A program made the translations under genes and the position numbers. Positions 19,851 through 30,899 of a stretch of 64,000 nucleotides of DNA are shown piece after piece; the first letter of the stretch is position 1, and each line of letters starts with the position of its first letter. The DNA lies in NCBI RefSeq assembly GCF_029784135.1, contig NC_073744.1, positions 75,929,935-75,993,934 of the forward strand, in the 5' to 3' direction. Origin of the DNA: Toxorhynchites rutilus septentrionalis (lineage: Eukaryota; Arthropoda; Insecta; Diptera; Culicidae). Below the pieces are notes generated by a model. It had not been told where the DNA came from. It saw only the letters and a program-made list of their open reading frames with translations, and did not search any database.

Positions 19851-21262
19851 AAACTGACCAGACGTTCCGCATTTCAACAAAATGTCCCGCGTAAGATTGT
19901 GTCCCACGAAACGTCCCGCATTTGGTAAAAGAAACGAAAGTGTCCCGCGATATCAATATATTTCAATATCACAATTTGATCTTGTTGATTTTCTTAAATG
20001 AATGTCCTCAAAAAAAACTTTTATTTGGCAGAGTGTTAAATAAGCCGAAAGAACTAGTGTATACTCGACAGGAAGAGGCAGGGTTGCTTGATGAAGTATC
20101 GTAAATGAAGCGCTGGGTGGTCTTACGGAAGTTGACCGGAACCCCAACCATGGCCGATAAAAAATTGTAAGTCGACGTGTTCTTTTACCTTTTCGTGATT
20201 TTGGTGGTTTTCGCGACAATGTTCATCTCCAGCCGATCCATCCTCCAGTGTTCTTTTGGCATAATGGGCTGATCCCAGGTTCGGCATAAAGACCACATCA
20301 CCTTCGCCACTTCCGGCAAGCACTTCTTACTATATATCTCCTCGTTCATCGTATGACTCGAAAGAAGAGCGGCTTGGATATTCCCTCCACGTCTGTCAGA
20401 GAAGAACCTTCTTCGAGAACTTGATGTGGATGATATATTCGACGTCATCGGTTACATGGAGAACGTAAAGTATCCGGTCCCCTGCCATTCGTTGAATTCT
20501 AGCATCAAGTACGTCTCATCTTTCATTATGAGCAAGGAAAGAAGTTTTTCACCAGCCCCTCATGCTATTCTTTCTGGGTGATTGCATGCTGCTCAGATAC
20601 GGCCGGTCTCGTTTGGCGCCTCCGCATTTAAATGTCCTTTTTGGCCAGATTCTCATTCACCCTTTGGCCGGTTGCTTCGATCTCCCGGCTTAAGGAGCAG
20701 CAGGGAGATGATGTTGTAAATACCAGATCGGCTATATGTGGTAGACACAAAGTGCCTCAGGATGTCCAACTTTTTCGCTGTAGGGTGGAGCATGCAGTAT
20801 GAAAAAATCATCAAGTTGCTTGACAGTGCTGCTGCTGCGAGTCAACAGCCTTGAATCATTTTTGTTGTAAGCTTAATAAACGTAAGATTCAAGAAAAATT
20901 TGTTCCAAAAAATTATATTTCATCACCATCCAAAATTAGTCCATTTTTTTTTGAATGCCTACGTTAACACTAAAATCGATGAAAAATTAATTGGAATTTT
21001 CGAGCATTCCATTCGGTAATTTGAAGAAAATTGTAGAATTTGAATCATGCATGCCAGGCGTAAATGCTCTAATTGAGCGTGTTGTTTTCAATCGTAAACA
21101 AAATCTAAACCACCGAAAAATCACAACTGGGTGCCGATACTTAGAAAGAAATAATACAGATCAGTTTAGACTCGCTAAACTATGGTTTATGTTCACAAAA
21201 CGTATATACATAACGTTTTGTTTTTGTGTCCCGCGTTAGGCCTCTGACCATCTGGTCACTTT
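19851..21262 (-). mobile_element. IS630/Tc1/mariner-class transposon relic, copy 1
   Basis: Ends: AACTGACCAGACGTTCCGC at the left and, on the other strand, AAAGTGACCAGATGGTCAGA at the right. The minus strand carries transposase pieces in two frames: EEIYSKKCLPEVAKV, then a frameshift to GDVVFMPNLGSAHYAKRTLE. This resembles the mosquito transposase pattern VVFWPDLASAHYA, with the second catalytic aspartate changed to asparagine. An upstream piece reading DETYLMLEFN-like residues near 20510-20530 marks the first aspartate. No third catalytic motif is recognised. The copy at 52209 shares the left end and most of the body. Confidence 0.68.
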
Positions 21263-22994
21263 AACCTAACCAATAAACAATATTTGTAATTCCACGTCCT
21301 GTAAACACGTCACAACTTGAACACTAGATTTAAACTCGAATGACGTAATAAATCATCAAAAACCCATGTTCGTTGGCTTTTCAGATCGGGGTCCCTTTAC
21401 GTTTTGGATAAGCGAAAATAATAATTTGATTAAAACTGAAATTAACCACACTGATAGACGTGCGGAGCCGTTTTTTTAAAGTTCATCTGTACCTGATCAT
21501 AAGTTCATGGCGAGTTCTACTAATTCATTTTATCCCCTCATCATTCAAAATTTCTCTACTTTCTTAACGCCATCCACAACTCAGCGAATAAATCAGCCCG
21601 CACGAGCCTTTCCGCTTCAGTAAATATCCGTAAGAACCGCTGGCTGATGTTGAGAGCCACAAAAGGTTCAAGCAGCACGCTGTCCGCTCACTCGGCCGTT
21701 TTATTTTGAGTACATTATCTTTGCTGGGAAACGACGTACGGTGTTATGGTTCTGCGTGTTGACAACGGCATGTAGCTAACTATACATCACAGCCGGTTGT
21801 AAGGAGCCCACCTCTCACTGTCCGTTACTCCGGTGCGTGTTGTTATGAACGAAAAGTGAGCAGCAGGGCACATATGAGTACAGAACGTCATACTGTTTCC
21901 GCTTCTCAGTAGTCTGTTAACTGAGGAAAAAGAATTTACTCTCCGAAATACCATCAGTAAGGTGCCCTGCCATCGGATGTTTCGCTTGCGCTAGTGTGTA
22001 TTTTTTTTAAATTCTTGATAAAATAAGTGCCCTGGTTATATTTTTTCCGGCTAAATGACTTCAACAAGAATGCGAGGGGTCAGCCACAAAAACGTAACAG
22101 GCTCTATCATTCCAACTTAATTATTTTCCTAGTTCCGTTGGTACGTTCAATATGGCTATCTTCGACAATCAAGTTGCCAAAATTCAAAGCGCCGAATTGG
22201 GCATGATGTGTACGATTGTGATTTGTAATAAATATATTCCGACCTCTTAGCTACCTGTAGGGTATCCAAAAACTAGTTTCGGAACGAAGTCGCTTGCAAA
22301 TGAAGTCATTGGGAATTCGCTGCGTTCAGTATTTGGACGTTTATGAGACTTAAAATTCTTATACTAGTAGGTGTTCACAAAATATTATCACTGGTGGGGT
22401 CCTATCATGGATCTACAAGTTAAACCCGGTCGAAAACAAGGGACAGCCTTTGTATTAACTCAACGGAATTCAACTTCTCAAGTAGTAATTTTTCTAATGT
22501 TGTCGGTTTGGAGGTTGAAACAAATCTGAAAGGAATTCTACATATGCAAACGCGCTTGTGTGGTATACAGATTTGTTGTTTTTTTTTGCGATTCTGCACT
22601 AGGATTGGCGATCTTTAGAAAAAGATCGATCTTGTCGAATCGATTTTCGGCTTAGAGATACACTGATTCACTGTACCAGAGTCGATCAATCTTTGAAGAA
22701 TCGAATGCCTTTCCAATTTATTTACTTATTCTGTATAAGTGTCGTCTTTTCTTTTAACATTGAATAAACATTTCACAAAATCAAAAGCATTTTATATTGA
22801 TTCTCACATGACGGTTACAAAAGAAAAACTTGAAAACCCTGAATAATTGTATTTTCCAGGACATTCAACTTGTACCGTCATGGTATCATTTAATTAAATA
22901 AATTAATTGAAGATTTTTATTAGAAATTCAACAACTGATACTCGTCTAGAACTCTGCTAACAATAATCCCATAAAATCCAATCGTGCCATATAT
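21263..22994. other. Unassigned sequence
   Basis: No gene is seen. A 9-bp inverted pair GCAGGGCAC/GTGCCCTGC lies at 21862 and 21962. GATCGATC-rich words at 22600-22710 recur near 24300-24350 and may be the two ends of an element split by the hAT insertion, which I could not prove. Confidence 0.35.
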
Positions 22995-23002
22995 CTGGCA
23001 TT

Positions 23003-23943
23003 CAGTGTTGCCACATTTTCATCTGTACCAGAGGGGTTAAAAATCTTTCTCATCTGTACTTTTTCTTCCAAAAATCTGTACCATCGAAAATATTCGTTGT
23101 AGAGAAAAATCTGCTTTATTAGCATGAAAAAAAATACTCATTTATTTACTACAAATACTACATTTACATTCGCAAGTCATTCCTGTGTTTGATTATGCTT
23201 ATACAGGGTCTTTCAGATTAAACGCTCACGCAAAAAAAAAACGTCCTTATATTTTTTCGCTCCGTCGATAGTAACACTGCATTCCACACTTCGGGACGAT
23301 AATATTCGGCTACTCGGATGGTTTTTAGTGTCAAGATGTACCAGATATTAGAATGGTTAGGTAGTAATCTTTCTGCTCTTCATTTGGCATCGTGAACTAA
23401 GGGTTTTCAGCCTGGAACAAACGATTTAATCTCTTGATCTGAGCAAAACATACACCAAAAAAGCAACAGAGGTTTTGTTTGTAATCTTTGAGGGCAGTCA
23501 ATATTCTGCAAGCAGTCACCGCCGTCGCTAACGAAAGCCAACGGGTGGCCGAAGGTTGTAGGACTTTAAGCGGTTTGAGTTTCAAAATCTCCTGTACTAC
23601 TACGAATTCATTATTCTTTTTTGGGCTATTGGATATATAGGTATATATGTCCCTCAATAAATGCTCAATATAGTCAGGGGTTTTGTCACATGCATAACTA
23701 GCACACAATGCCAGTCGTTATGATACTGATCAATTATTGATGTAAATGCTTTTATATTCAGTGGTACCAAGCGATACTGCGGTGTAAAAGTCGTCATGTA
23801 CCTTAATGTTGTTTTTTCAAATGTAAGAAATTTCAAACGCGGAAAAATCTGCACCAATCTGTACTTTTCGACGAAGAATTTGTATCACAAATAACGAAAA
23901 AATCTGTACCTTTCCAGATGAATCTGTACGTGTGATAACACTG
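23003..23943 (-). mobile_element. hAT DNA transposon relic with 8-bp duplication
   Basis: The element begins CAGTGTTGCCAC and ends in the complement of CAGTGTTATCAC. The sub-terminal regions contain repeated ATCTGTACC/AAATCTGTAC words in inverted orientation. The flanks are CTGGCATT (22995-23002) and CTTGCATT (23944-23951), an 8-bp duplication with one change. The minus-strand frame 23397-23708 reads CASYACDKTPDYIEHLLRDI and ILKLKPLKVLQPSATRWLSL, a segment of hAT transposases. A block at 23206-23240 shares GTCTTTCAGATTAAACG with 62454, which may be a nested mariner end. Confidence 0.85.
23397..23708 (-). pseudogene. hAT transposase fragment
   Basis: 103 codons without a stop. PSATRWLSLATAV and the preceding ISNSPKKNNEF match the insertion-domain part of hAT (DUF4371/dimer-type) transposases as known from arthropods. 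Catalytic residues outside this segment are absent, so it cannot be active. Confidence 0.72.
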
Positions 23944-23951
23944 CTTGCATT

Positions 23952-24753
23952 TAGTCGAAATCTAGTCCCAGTTCTAGAAAAGAACGTTTCGGCTGGACCT
24001 GATGTCACCATCCAATTTCACAATTTTTACTGTCAGCCTAGTGAATATGATGGTGTAAATATAACCTGTGACCATTTGTTTTGTGATGACCAACATTACT
24101 GCTTCTCCTTAATTCACGAACACTAACAACTTTGACAACCTTAAAAAGGATCCAATGTTTACAAAAAATTGTCATTTGGTTTTGGATGAAATTAAAATCA
24201 ATGTTCACTGAAAAAGAAATTTACAAAAAAAAATCTACCATCAAAAAGATCAGAAAGCACGATTTTCACGATTTCTTGAAGTACAAAGAATGGATCCAAA
24301 AGATCGGAAATAGGAGAGGAAAAGATCGATCTTTCAAATATCGATCTAAGATATATTATGGTCCGGTCGTACAACGACCGACTTTTTGTACAACTGAATG
24401 TGGAGGAGCTATGGTTTCAAAAAAACGGTGCAACATACCAAACGCGCGAGTCATAATTGATTTATTGAAATAAACTTTATCGAACCAGTCGAGGTAGCCT
24501 CCATCGAAAAAGTTTTTTTTTTTATTTATCATGGCATTTCACCTATAAACACACTAAATTGGGTATGTATAATTGAGGATAATGCAATACTCTAAAATGT
24601 TTCAAAGGTGTCCAATTGTTGATTGTTTCAATAATCTGGAGAGTGGCCGCCTTAATCCGGATTTAGACGTTGTGAGTTACTCGGTTGCGAGTAAACGTCG
24701 ATCGATCCGAAGAATTACGAACGCACCCATACCACGAAATTTGGCATTCGATT
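23952..24753. other. Unassigned sequence before the microsatellite
   Basis: A 113-codon plus-strand frame at 24132-24473 is rich in Lys and shows no domain. GATCGATCTTT words at 24320-24350 resemble 22620-22650. Nothing more can be supported. Confidence 0.35.
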
Positions 24754-24780
24754 TGTATGTATGTATGTATGTATGTATGG
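24754..24780. repeat. (TATG)n microsatellite, left of LINE copy 2
   Basis: Six to seven TATG units, equal to (ACAT)n on the strand of the LINE. They abut the poly(A) tail of the LINE at 24781. A matching run is at the LINE's other end (27508-27551). Confidence 0.9.
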
Positions 24781-25096
24781 TTTTTTTTTTTGGCAAGGAG
24801 GTGGAGATCTTCATAGACTCCCCGTCGCCATGTTGACTGGGTAGTGTGAGATTTTTAGTCACTAAAACCACCTCCTTGTACTTCATGCCTGGCCCCCCGG
24901 GACCACCATTTGGTATTACTTCGGGAGGGTGCTGTGCTCATGCACTCATATCTCTAGATTTGCTATGCTAAATCTTTGCTCGTCCCTCCATCTTCGTTGG
25001 AGCGTCGTCAACATTTTTGTTATTGCACGATTCACTGCATTCCACGTACTTTAACTTTCGCACATCTTTTGGACGATGTTCTGAGCATTTAAGACT

Positions 25097-25522
25097 CACG
25101 GTTCACAGAGACAAGGCTAGCTACTCCGGATCAGTCATTTTTTAGTGACTCTGAGTCGTTGAAGTAAACAATGTGTTCTTATTTTTTATTTTTCGTGCTT
25201 TGTAAGTTTGTGCGTTGATAATATAGTTGATTATATTTAACACCATGAATAATTTGATAAAACATTTATCCACGAAGAACATAATTCTCGGTTTTTCGGA
25301 AAGTGAAAGAATCTCTTTTTTGGCCCGATAATGTCATTTTCATAATTTATACACCCGCTCACAGTGCATTGAACCATTTTCGATTTTTCATTTCAGGAAC
25401 ATTTACGCGTAAGTCGGAAAACAAAATACAACTGGCGACTGTTTACACTGACAATTCGGATGACGTCATCAAAAAAAAAAAGGTTACTCGCTAAAGAACT
25501 AGCCTTGTCTCTGTAAGCCGTG
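25097..25522. mobile_element. MITE with 9-bp target duplication
   Basis: TTTAAGACT lies at 25088-25096 and again at 25523-25531. Terminal inverted repeats: CACGGTTCACAGAGACAAGG and, on the other strand, CACGGCTTACAGAGACAAGG, continuing into CTAG. 426 bp, no coding capacity. A 9-bp duplication is typical of Mutator-like elements. It interrupts the LINE near the end of ORF2. Confidence 0.85.
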
Positions 25523-25531
25523 TTTAAGACT

Positions 25532-26181
25532 GATCTGTTAGCGAGGAACATTTCTTCTCTTTCAATAGAAAAACGGGGGCAGTCGAAAACCACGTGCTCT
25601 GTTGTCTCCTCTATTGTGTTACACTCTGGGCAAAGCGGTGAACTTGAATGGCCGAATCTGTGCAAGTACCGTCTGAAACAACCATGACCGGATAGGAATT
25701 GCGTCAGGTGGAAGCTCACTTCTCCGTGTTTTCTTTCTACCCAAGTAGTGATACATCTGGGTCCATCTACCGTTAGGCGTGTTGTTCCACTCCTGCTGCC
25801 ACTTTCTCATGGAGCCAGCCCTTGCTCTTACCCGCACTTTTCTGTTATTCTGCACGCTTTCTGTCCTCTGTAACACACGTCGTCTTCGGCCAGAGTGATA
25901 TCGATCGGGATCATTCCGGCTATGACACAAACCGCATCCGCAGATATAGTTCTATAAGCGCTCGCAACTCTCATCGCCATTATTCGGTATGTTCTAGTCA
26001 GCAGCTTGCGATTTTGTTGGCATTCAAGCGCTGCTGCCCAAACTGGACCGCTATATCGGAGTATTGATGTTGCTCCACTGGCCAGGAGGCGTCTCTTACA
26101 ACTGCTAGGCCCCGCGTTATTCAGCATAACTCTAGTTAGCGCCGCGGTGACTGGCCGCTTTCGTGCATGCGTATTTAACAT
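25532..26181 (-). pseudogene. R1-like ORF2 C-terminal region
   Basis: In shifted frames: LASGATSILRYSGPVWAAAL and MAMRVASAYRTISADAVCVI (25828-26181), a basic stretch WQQEWNNTPNGRWTQMYHYL (25650-25930), then FLSGHGCFRRYLHRFGHSSS and CPECNTIEETTEHVVFDC (25600-25719). The last is the CCHC knuckle at the end of R1-type ORF2. At least two frameshifts separate the pieces. Confidence 0.82.
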
Positions 26182-27556
26182 GGCTCTTGAAATTTAGTCG
26201 GTCGTCGATAATCATACCAAGGTATTTCAGCTCACGTTTGGAGACGATAGTATGCGCCCCAACATTGATCTTCGCTTGCTTTACAACTCTGTGATTGCTG
26301 ACCAACACCATTTCGGTTTTGTGATGTGCTATCTGCAACTTAGCCTCTTTCATCCAATTTTCCACTATCTCTATCGCCTCTGTAGCCAGCATCTCGATTT
26401 CCTCTCGAGTCTCGCCTGTCACCGTCAGGGAAATATCATCGGCGAAGCCGGTAATCTTCACTCTTGTAGGAAGCTTCAATTTCAGCACATCATCGTACAT
26501 CCCGTTCCACAGCGTTGGACCCGCTGTTATATTCAATGACTTCTGTCCCTTCTCTGTGTCGTAAGCCTGAACGCTGTTTTGGAAGTAGCTTTTGAGGATC
26601 TGGCACACATAATTCGTTACCTTCATTCGGTGCAGTGCTTCGGCAATAGCTTCCCAACTGGCGCTGTTGAAAGCATTTTTCACGTAAATCGTTATTATAG
26701 CGCAGTATCGATTGCCGCGTCTATTCCGTTTTAAGGCTTTTCTGGCTGCTTCGGCAACTAACAGGATGGCATCCACCGTGGATTTATATTTCCGGAACCC
26801 GAACTGCGTCTTCGAGAGTCCGTTGTCACTTTCTGTGCACTTCGTCAACCTGTTCAGAATTATCTTCTCCAGCAGCTTTCCGAGGGTATCCAACAGACAG
26901 ATGGGCTTATAGGAAGAGGGTTCCCCTGACGGCTTTCCTGGTTTCGGCAACAGTACCAGTTTCTGCTTCTTCCAAATATCTGGAAAGCATCCTTCATCCA
27001 GACACTTTTGCATCGTTGCTCTGAAAAGGTCTGGATACGCTTCAACCGCGGCTTTGAGGGCCACATTTGGGATTCCATCGGGGCCAGGTGCTTTATTCAC
27101 TTTCAGTTCTTTTGCCGCCGCCAACAGCTCTTCTGTGGACACTCTCTCGACGTGTTCTTCATTTTCACTATATGGTGTTGCTGGCCAGCTCGTCGGATCA
27201 TGCTGCGGGAAGAGCCCTTCTACAATATTCATCAACCGCACCGGACAGCTTTCACTGGGTGTCGATGAACTTTTAATCTTTGCCATCACCACCCTATATG
27301 CATTGCCCCAAGGATTCGCATCGGCATCGCGGCATAGTTCTCTGAAACAGTTTATCTTACTACGTCTTATTTCATGCTTAAGGGCGGCTTTTGCTGCTTT
27401 GAGTTCTTCCCTGCGCTCTACTCTGTGGATAGCATATCTGGCCCTTTGCATCCTCCTCCTGGCTCGAAGACAGTTCGACCGAAGGGAGTTAATCGTCTCG
27501 TTACACCATGTATGTATGTATGTATGTATGTATTTATGTATGTATTTGTATATCAA
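26132..27556 (-). pseudogene. R1-like ORF2 reverse transcriptase
   Basis: A 474-codon open frame. The first 17 codons translate the microsatellite. Residues 19-100 are the basic linker also seen in copy 1, and 150-460 the RT: VNKAPGPDGIPN, KLVLLPKPGKPSGEPSSYKP, FGFRKYKSTVDA and FADD at 371-374. Two defects would abolish activity. Tyr291 stands where the first catalytic aspartate is expected (ITIYVKNAF), and eight residues of the GVPQGSxLG loop are missing after Gly346. The LINE copy was therefore inactive, but it is young enough to have kept a long frame. Confidence 0.85.
27508..27551. repeat. (TATG)n microsatellite, right of LINE copy 2
   Basis: CATG(TATG)n with two TATT interruptions, directly after the point where copy 2 stops matching copy 1 (CGTCTCGTTACACC). 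See 24754-24780. Confidence 0.88.
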
Positions 27557-27749
27557 GTTTTTTTAAGTGAGATTTCTTTATCATCAAAAGACTTCTCTAT
27601 TTTTGGAATTAACGTGTGAAACACTGTTTCAGTTAATTTATTTGCTTGGTAGGCAAATTGAAATATGTTCAATGGTCTTCTGTTCAAATATGATGATTTT
27701 ATATGGAGATCAATGACCTTTTCCATCATTTTTAAGATGACAGATGTTA

Positions 27750-28058
27750 AGGCGGGTCCACATTATGCCGAATGATGCCGATCGGCCTGTACCAGGCGGC
27801 ATATTCGGTTCGTTATGTAATGTGGACGCCCCATCGGGTGCACAAAGCCGTCACGAACACACGAAGCACTATGTCGTCAACGCTAATTCACTTCGTTTTG
27901 TTTTGGTTCGACTTTCTCGAAACGGACCCACTTGCTTTGGGTTGGGTTCGGTTTGATTCGAGTCGGATTTCGGCACGTCGGCAAGCCCGGGCGGTACGTC
28001 CACATTTAGTCGGCTTTACCGGGCGGCCAAAGCCGATTGGCGTAATGTTGACGCGTCT
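27750..28058. mobile_element. GC-rich MITE with TTA duplication
   Basis: Ends: AGGCGGGTCCACATTATGCC and, on the other strand, AGACGCGTCAACATTACGCC. TTA lies on both sides (27747-27749, 28059-28061). The sub-terminal parts hold GCCGA/TCGGC words in both orientations. No gene; the frames here are chance. It is the same duplication type as the MITEs at 6751 and 7570, but a different sequence. Confidence 0.85.
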
Positions 28059-28061
28059 TTA

Positions 28062-28500
28062 GACTAATTGGACTATAAATTAGACTATACGCTTTGGGAG
28101 TCATTCTGTCACGTTTACCAGCCTTGAGAATAAATAAAACCCGAACTTCTCGCCATTTACAATACTCGGAACTTGACAGTTCAGTATAGTTGTATTGGTG
28201 AACCCGAGTGCGAACCCGTGAAACATCTCAGTGCGAAACTAACAGCTTTCGGGTTGAACCTAGTGCGAATTTGGGTTGAAACTGAGTGAATAAAAACCGT
28301 TTTGACAGCAGTTAGTGTGGCACTGGGATTGAAACTGAACAAAAACGAATTCGCTGTTACTGACAATCTTCATGCGTCCCATGGTAAGACAGTTTTGCTA
28401 TTTGGAGTCTTCCGTTAACGAGTTCCGAACTGACCATTCATGATTTCATCGTAGCGGGGGAATACCAGTGCACGCAATTCCGTGTTGTTCCTCTAAACGG
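28062..28500 (+). mobile_element. Possible LTR end and leader of a gypsy-type element
   Basis: AATAAATAAA at 28128-28137 could be an LTR polyadenylation signal. ATTGGTGAACCCGAGTGCGA at 28194 resembles the primer-binding region TTGGTGACCCCGA of some gypsy elements. GTGCGAA(CCCG) words are then repeated to 28275. No coding frame follows. Weak evidence. Confidence 0.3.
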
Positions 28501-28819
28501 TTCCACTGTCCCTTTGCACACAAACTTTAATGATGGAAAACAAATACAAGCAGTGGGAATAACATTAAATGCGCTTGGGAATCGTGCAACTTTTGTCACA
28601 CCCAACTCTCACGCAGAGCGTCTGAAGAATCACTTCTCAAAACCAAATCGCCAAAATGCGTGCCCATGGCGTCCGCGGGATAATCAGAGACCGCCCGAAG
28701 CCGAACGATGACTGCCTGCTGATAAGATAGCGGAAGATGTACCGGGTGCCCAGCCCACTTGATCACTAAACTGACGATGTCTGTGTTGCCAGGACTAGGC
28801 ATGCCACACAATATCCTAT

Positions 28820-29090
28820 TTTAAAACAGCACCGGATGAATCCCGTCTGGTCCTGGAGATTTAAATGGCTTCAAGGAATCCACTGCCCACTCAACCCTTG
28901 ACTTTGTAAAGACCGCCCTAGCCATTTCATTAGCTTTATTCTCGTCTCTGATTTGACAAGATTGAGCTGTATTGAAGACCTGTGCGTGTCCGTAAGTCAA
29001 ATGGATTGAGCCTGGGAAGTGTGTTTCCATCATAATACTAAGTGTTTCCTGGGAGTCGGTTGTATATTGACCGTTTCCATTTTTCAGACT
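28820..29090 (-). pseudogene. LINE reverse transcriptase N-terminal fragment
   Basis: The frame 28821-29033 reads SRVEWAVDSLKPFKSPGPDG then IHPVLF, the RT entry motif of I/LOA/Jockey-type LINEs. Sequence on the other side (28596-28811) is open but not recognised. It is a short isolated fragment. Confidence 0.7.
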
Positions 29091-29236
29091 ACCAAGTCCG
29101 TTAGTGTGATTCTTGATTCTTTTGCCATATAATGTTTACATAACAGATTTGTGAGTTAACGTGCGCATAGAACACGTTTTTTTCTCTTTCATGGGCAGTA
29201 TATGACTACAATGCCGAAGAATTCCAAGAAACTTTA

Positions 29237-29891
29237 CTATTTTACGATGGTTATGGTCGATGTGGAGAATCCATTTAAATTTTGTTGTAATACTAGCCCT
29301 AAGTAAGTTATTGAAGCGACTCTTTCAAGTTTTTCTTCCCCGAGATGTAACATAAGGTTCACATTACAAAACCTGTTAGTGCTAGAGAAAATTATGAACT
29401 TAGTTTTTGACGCATTAGTTGTTAAACGGTTGTCATAAAACCTTCGATTTAATAAATTCAAGTCAAGCTGTATGTTTTGAGATAGACCTTCAATATTGTT
29501 TGATTCGTAGATAAGTTCTAGAAAAAATAGTTTTTGAGCTGCTATGATCATTAATAACTACACGTTGCTGCCTACCAGTTAGATATGAATCGAGTAGTTT
29601 CTAAGCATTTTGCCTAATGCCATAGTTTTGTAATTTTAACAGTAGCAGACAGTGAGGTACCCAATCAAAGGCTTTCGACACATCTATGAAGATTGCGGAA
29701 CAAATTTTTCGTTGGTCGAGGCAATGCTGGATTTCATTACCTAGATTTACAGTGGCACTGGTTATGTTTGATTTGGGCTGGAAGTCGTACTGATTCTTGT
29801 TAATTATTTTATGGCGTAGAGAAAAGCTGATGGAAAAATTATTGAAAGCGTTACAAATTTCAGATGAGTTTCTTAATTGCGAATCACCCAC
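29237..29891 (-). pseudogene. LINE reverse transcriptase, active-site segment deleted
   Basis: The frame 29601-29891 has KNQYDFQPKSNITSATVNLG and CSAIFIDVSKAFDWVPHCLL (with the first catalytic aspartate). The minus strand then reads LLDSYLTGRQQRVV-like residues near 29560-29600 and jumps to LIYESNNIEGLSQNIQLDLN and LLNRRFYDNRLTTNASKTKF. The F-A-D-D box between them is lost. The style is close to CR1/L2 or Jockey RTs, but I cannot decide the clade. Confidence 0.75.
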
Positions 29892-30151
29892 ACAAATCTC
29901 GGTTATCGCATTACGGTAAGTTTTATTATTTTTATGAAAAACATGAATAATTACATTTGGATGATATAAAGCGAAATTGTTGCGTATTTCACAAAAAATT
30001 GTATTTTTCTGTTATACTGTGAGAGTACATACTATGAGTACATTATGTAGAAGTGTATTTTCAAATATTATTGGCAATCCTTTAGAATTGATCAATCAGC
30101 AGCTGGTCCGAAATCGACCCTCTATTGTCTGGTCTTGTCTTAAGGTAATAT

Positions 30152-30899
30152 TATATTATCAGGCACGTAGCATAACCGGCACGGCACGTTTCATGCAAGA
30201 CAAATATTATTGCGTGTGTTTCAAATGTGTATGCGTATATATAGCGGATCGGCTCCGGGCATACACAGCACGCTTCAGACAAATGCATAAAGGAATTCTC
30301 GAAAAGAATATTTTGCCGGTGCCGGGCACGAACTACACGGGCGAGTAGCACCATACATACAAATCTAACGTCGGAGTTCGTGGTATGGGTGCGTTCGTCG
30401 CTCTTCGGTACGACATTGGTTCAATCACCAATAGCTACACTCGGCTCAATTTCATCAACGCGAATTTACTCTTCCGCTACGAAAACAAATTTCTTCGCTC
30501 CGTATGCACTGCCGGTCCGTGCTATGCCTGATAATATGAATACATCATGTTTTTGTCTGCCCGTGTCGGTACGTGCCGTTTACGCTACGTGCTTCTTCTT
30601 CTTGAATGGCGTTAACGTTCCCTGTGGAACTTTTGCCGTCTCAACGTATTCATTAACTAGCGTCGTTCATTAATACTTGGTTGAGATTTCTATGCCGAAT
30701 AACACGCCTTGAATGTACTCTGGAGTGGCAAGCTCTAGAATACGCGTGACCACAGTGCAAGCCGGAAGAATTTTCTTTGACGAAAAATCCCCCAACCAGA
30801 ACGGGAATCGAACCCGAACACCCGGCATGATAGTGTGGGACGCTAACCACTCGGCCACGGGTGCAAATATATTATCCAACGCTACGTGCTGGATAATAT
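30152..30899. mobile_element. MITE with long inverted ends, split by a SINE
   Basis: Ends: TATATTATCAGGCACGTAGC at the left and, on the other strand, TATATTATCCAGCACGTAGC at the right, continuing as RTAAMCGGCACG in both. The inside is rich in CGGCACG words. The SINE at 30593-30864 lies inside the right end and is flanked by ACGCTACGTGC (30582-30592, 30879-30889). No coding capacity; the 123-codon frame across 29977-30348 is not a gene. Confidence 0.72.
30593..30864 (-). mobile_element. tRNA-derived SINE, copy 1
   Basis: On the minus strand it starts GCACCCGTGGCCGAGTGGTT. The A box is TGGCCGAGTGG (30847-30857) and the B box GGTTCGATTCC (30804-30814), the internal RNA polymerase III promoter. 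The tRNA-like head is followed by a body of about 200 bp that ends in CTTCTTCTTC. Target duplication ACGCTACGTGC, with 14 extra bases at the head side. Confidence 0.85.

Larger units (their letters stand above)
24781..27506 (-). mobile_element. R1-clade-like LINE, copy 2, between (ACAT)n runs
   Basis: 5'-truncated copy with most of ORF2 (26132-27506), the C-terminal part in shifted frames (25523-26181), a 3' UTR (24792-25087) and a poly(A) tail (T-run 24781-24791). It is split by a MITE at 25097-25522. Both ends abut (TATG)n/(ACAT)n. Some R1-clade families such as Waldo are known to use (ACAY)n targets, so this may be a sequence-specific insertion (inference). Confidence 0.87.

Noticed and set aside
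27054..27566. 170-codon plus-strand frame opposite the LINE ORF2
   Set aside because: It is antisense to a recognisable reverse transcriptase and has no domain of its own.
28514..28711. Plus-strand frame MHTNFNDGKQIQAVG... as a gene
   Set aside because: No domain; flanked by LINE pieces on the other strand and an LTR-like leader; no support.
30793..30864. A true tRNA gene suggested by intact A and B boxes
   Set aside because: The tRNA-like head runs into a 200-bp body shared with 33136-33407, with target duplications; it is a SINE. The 3' half of the head does not fold as a full tRNA.
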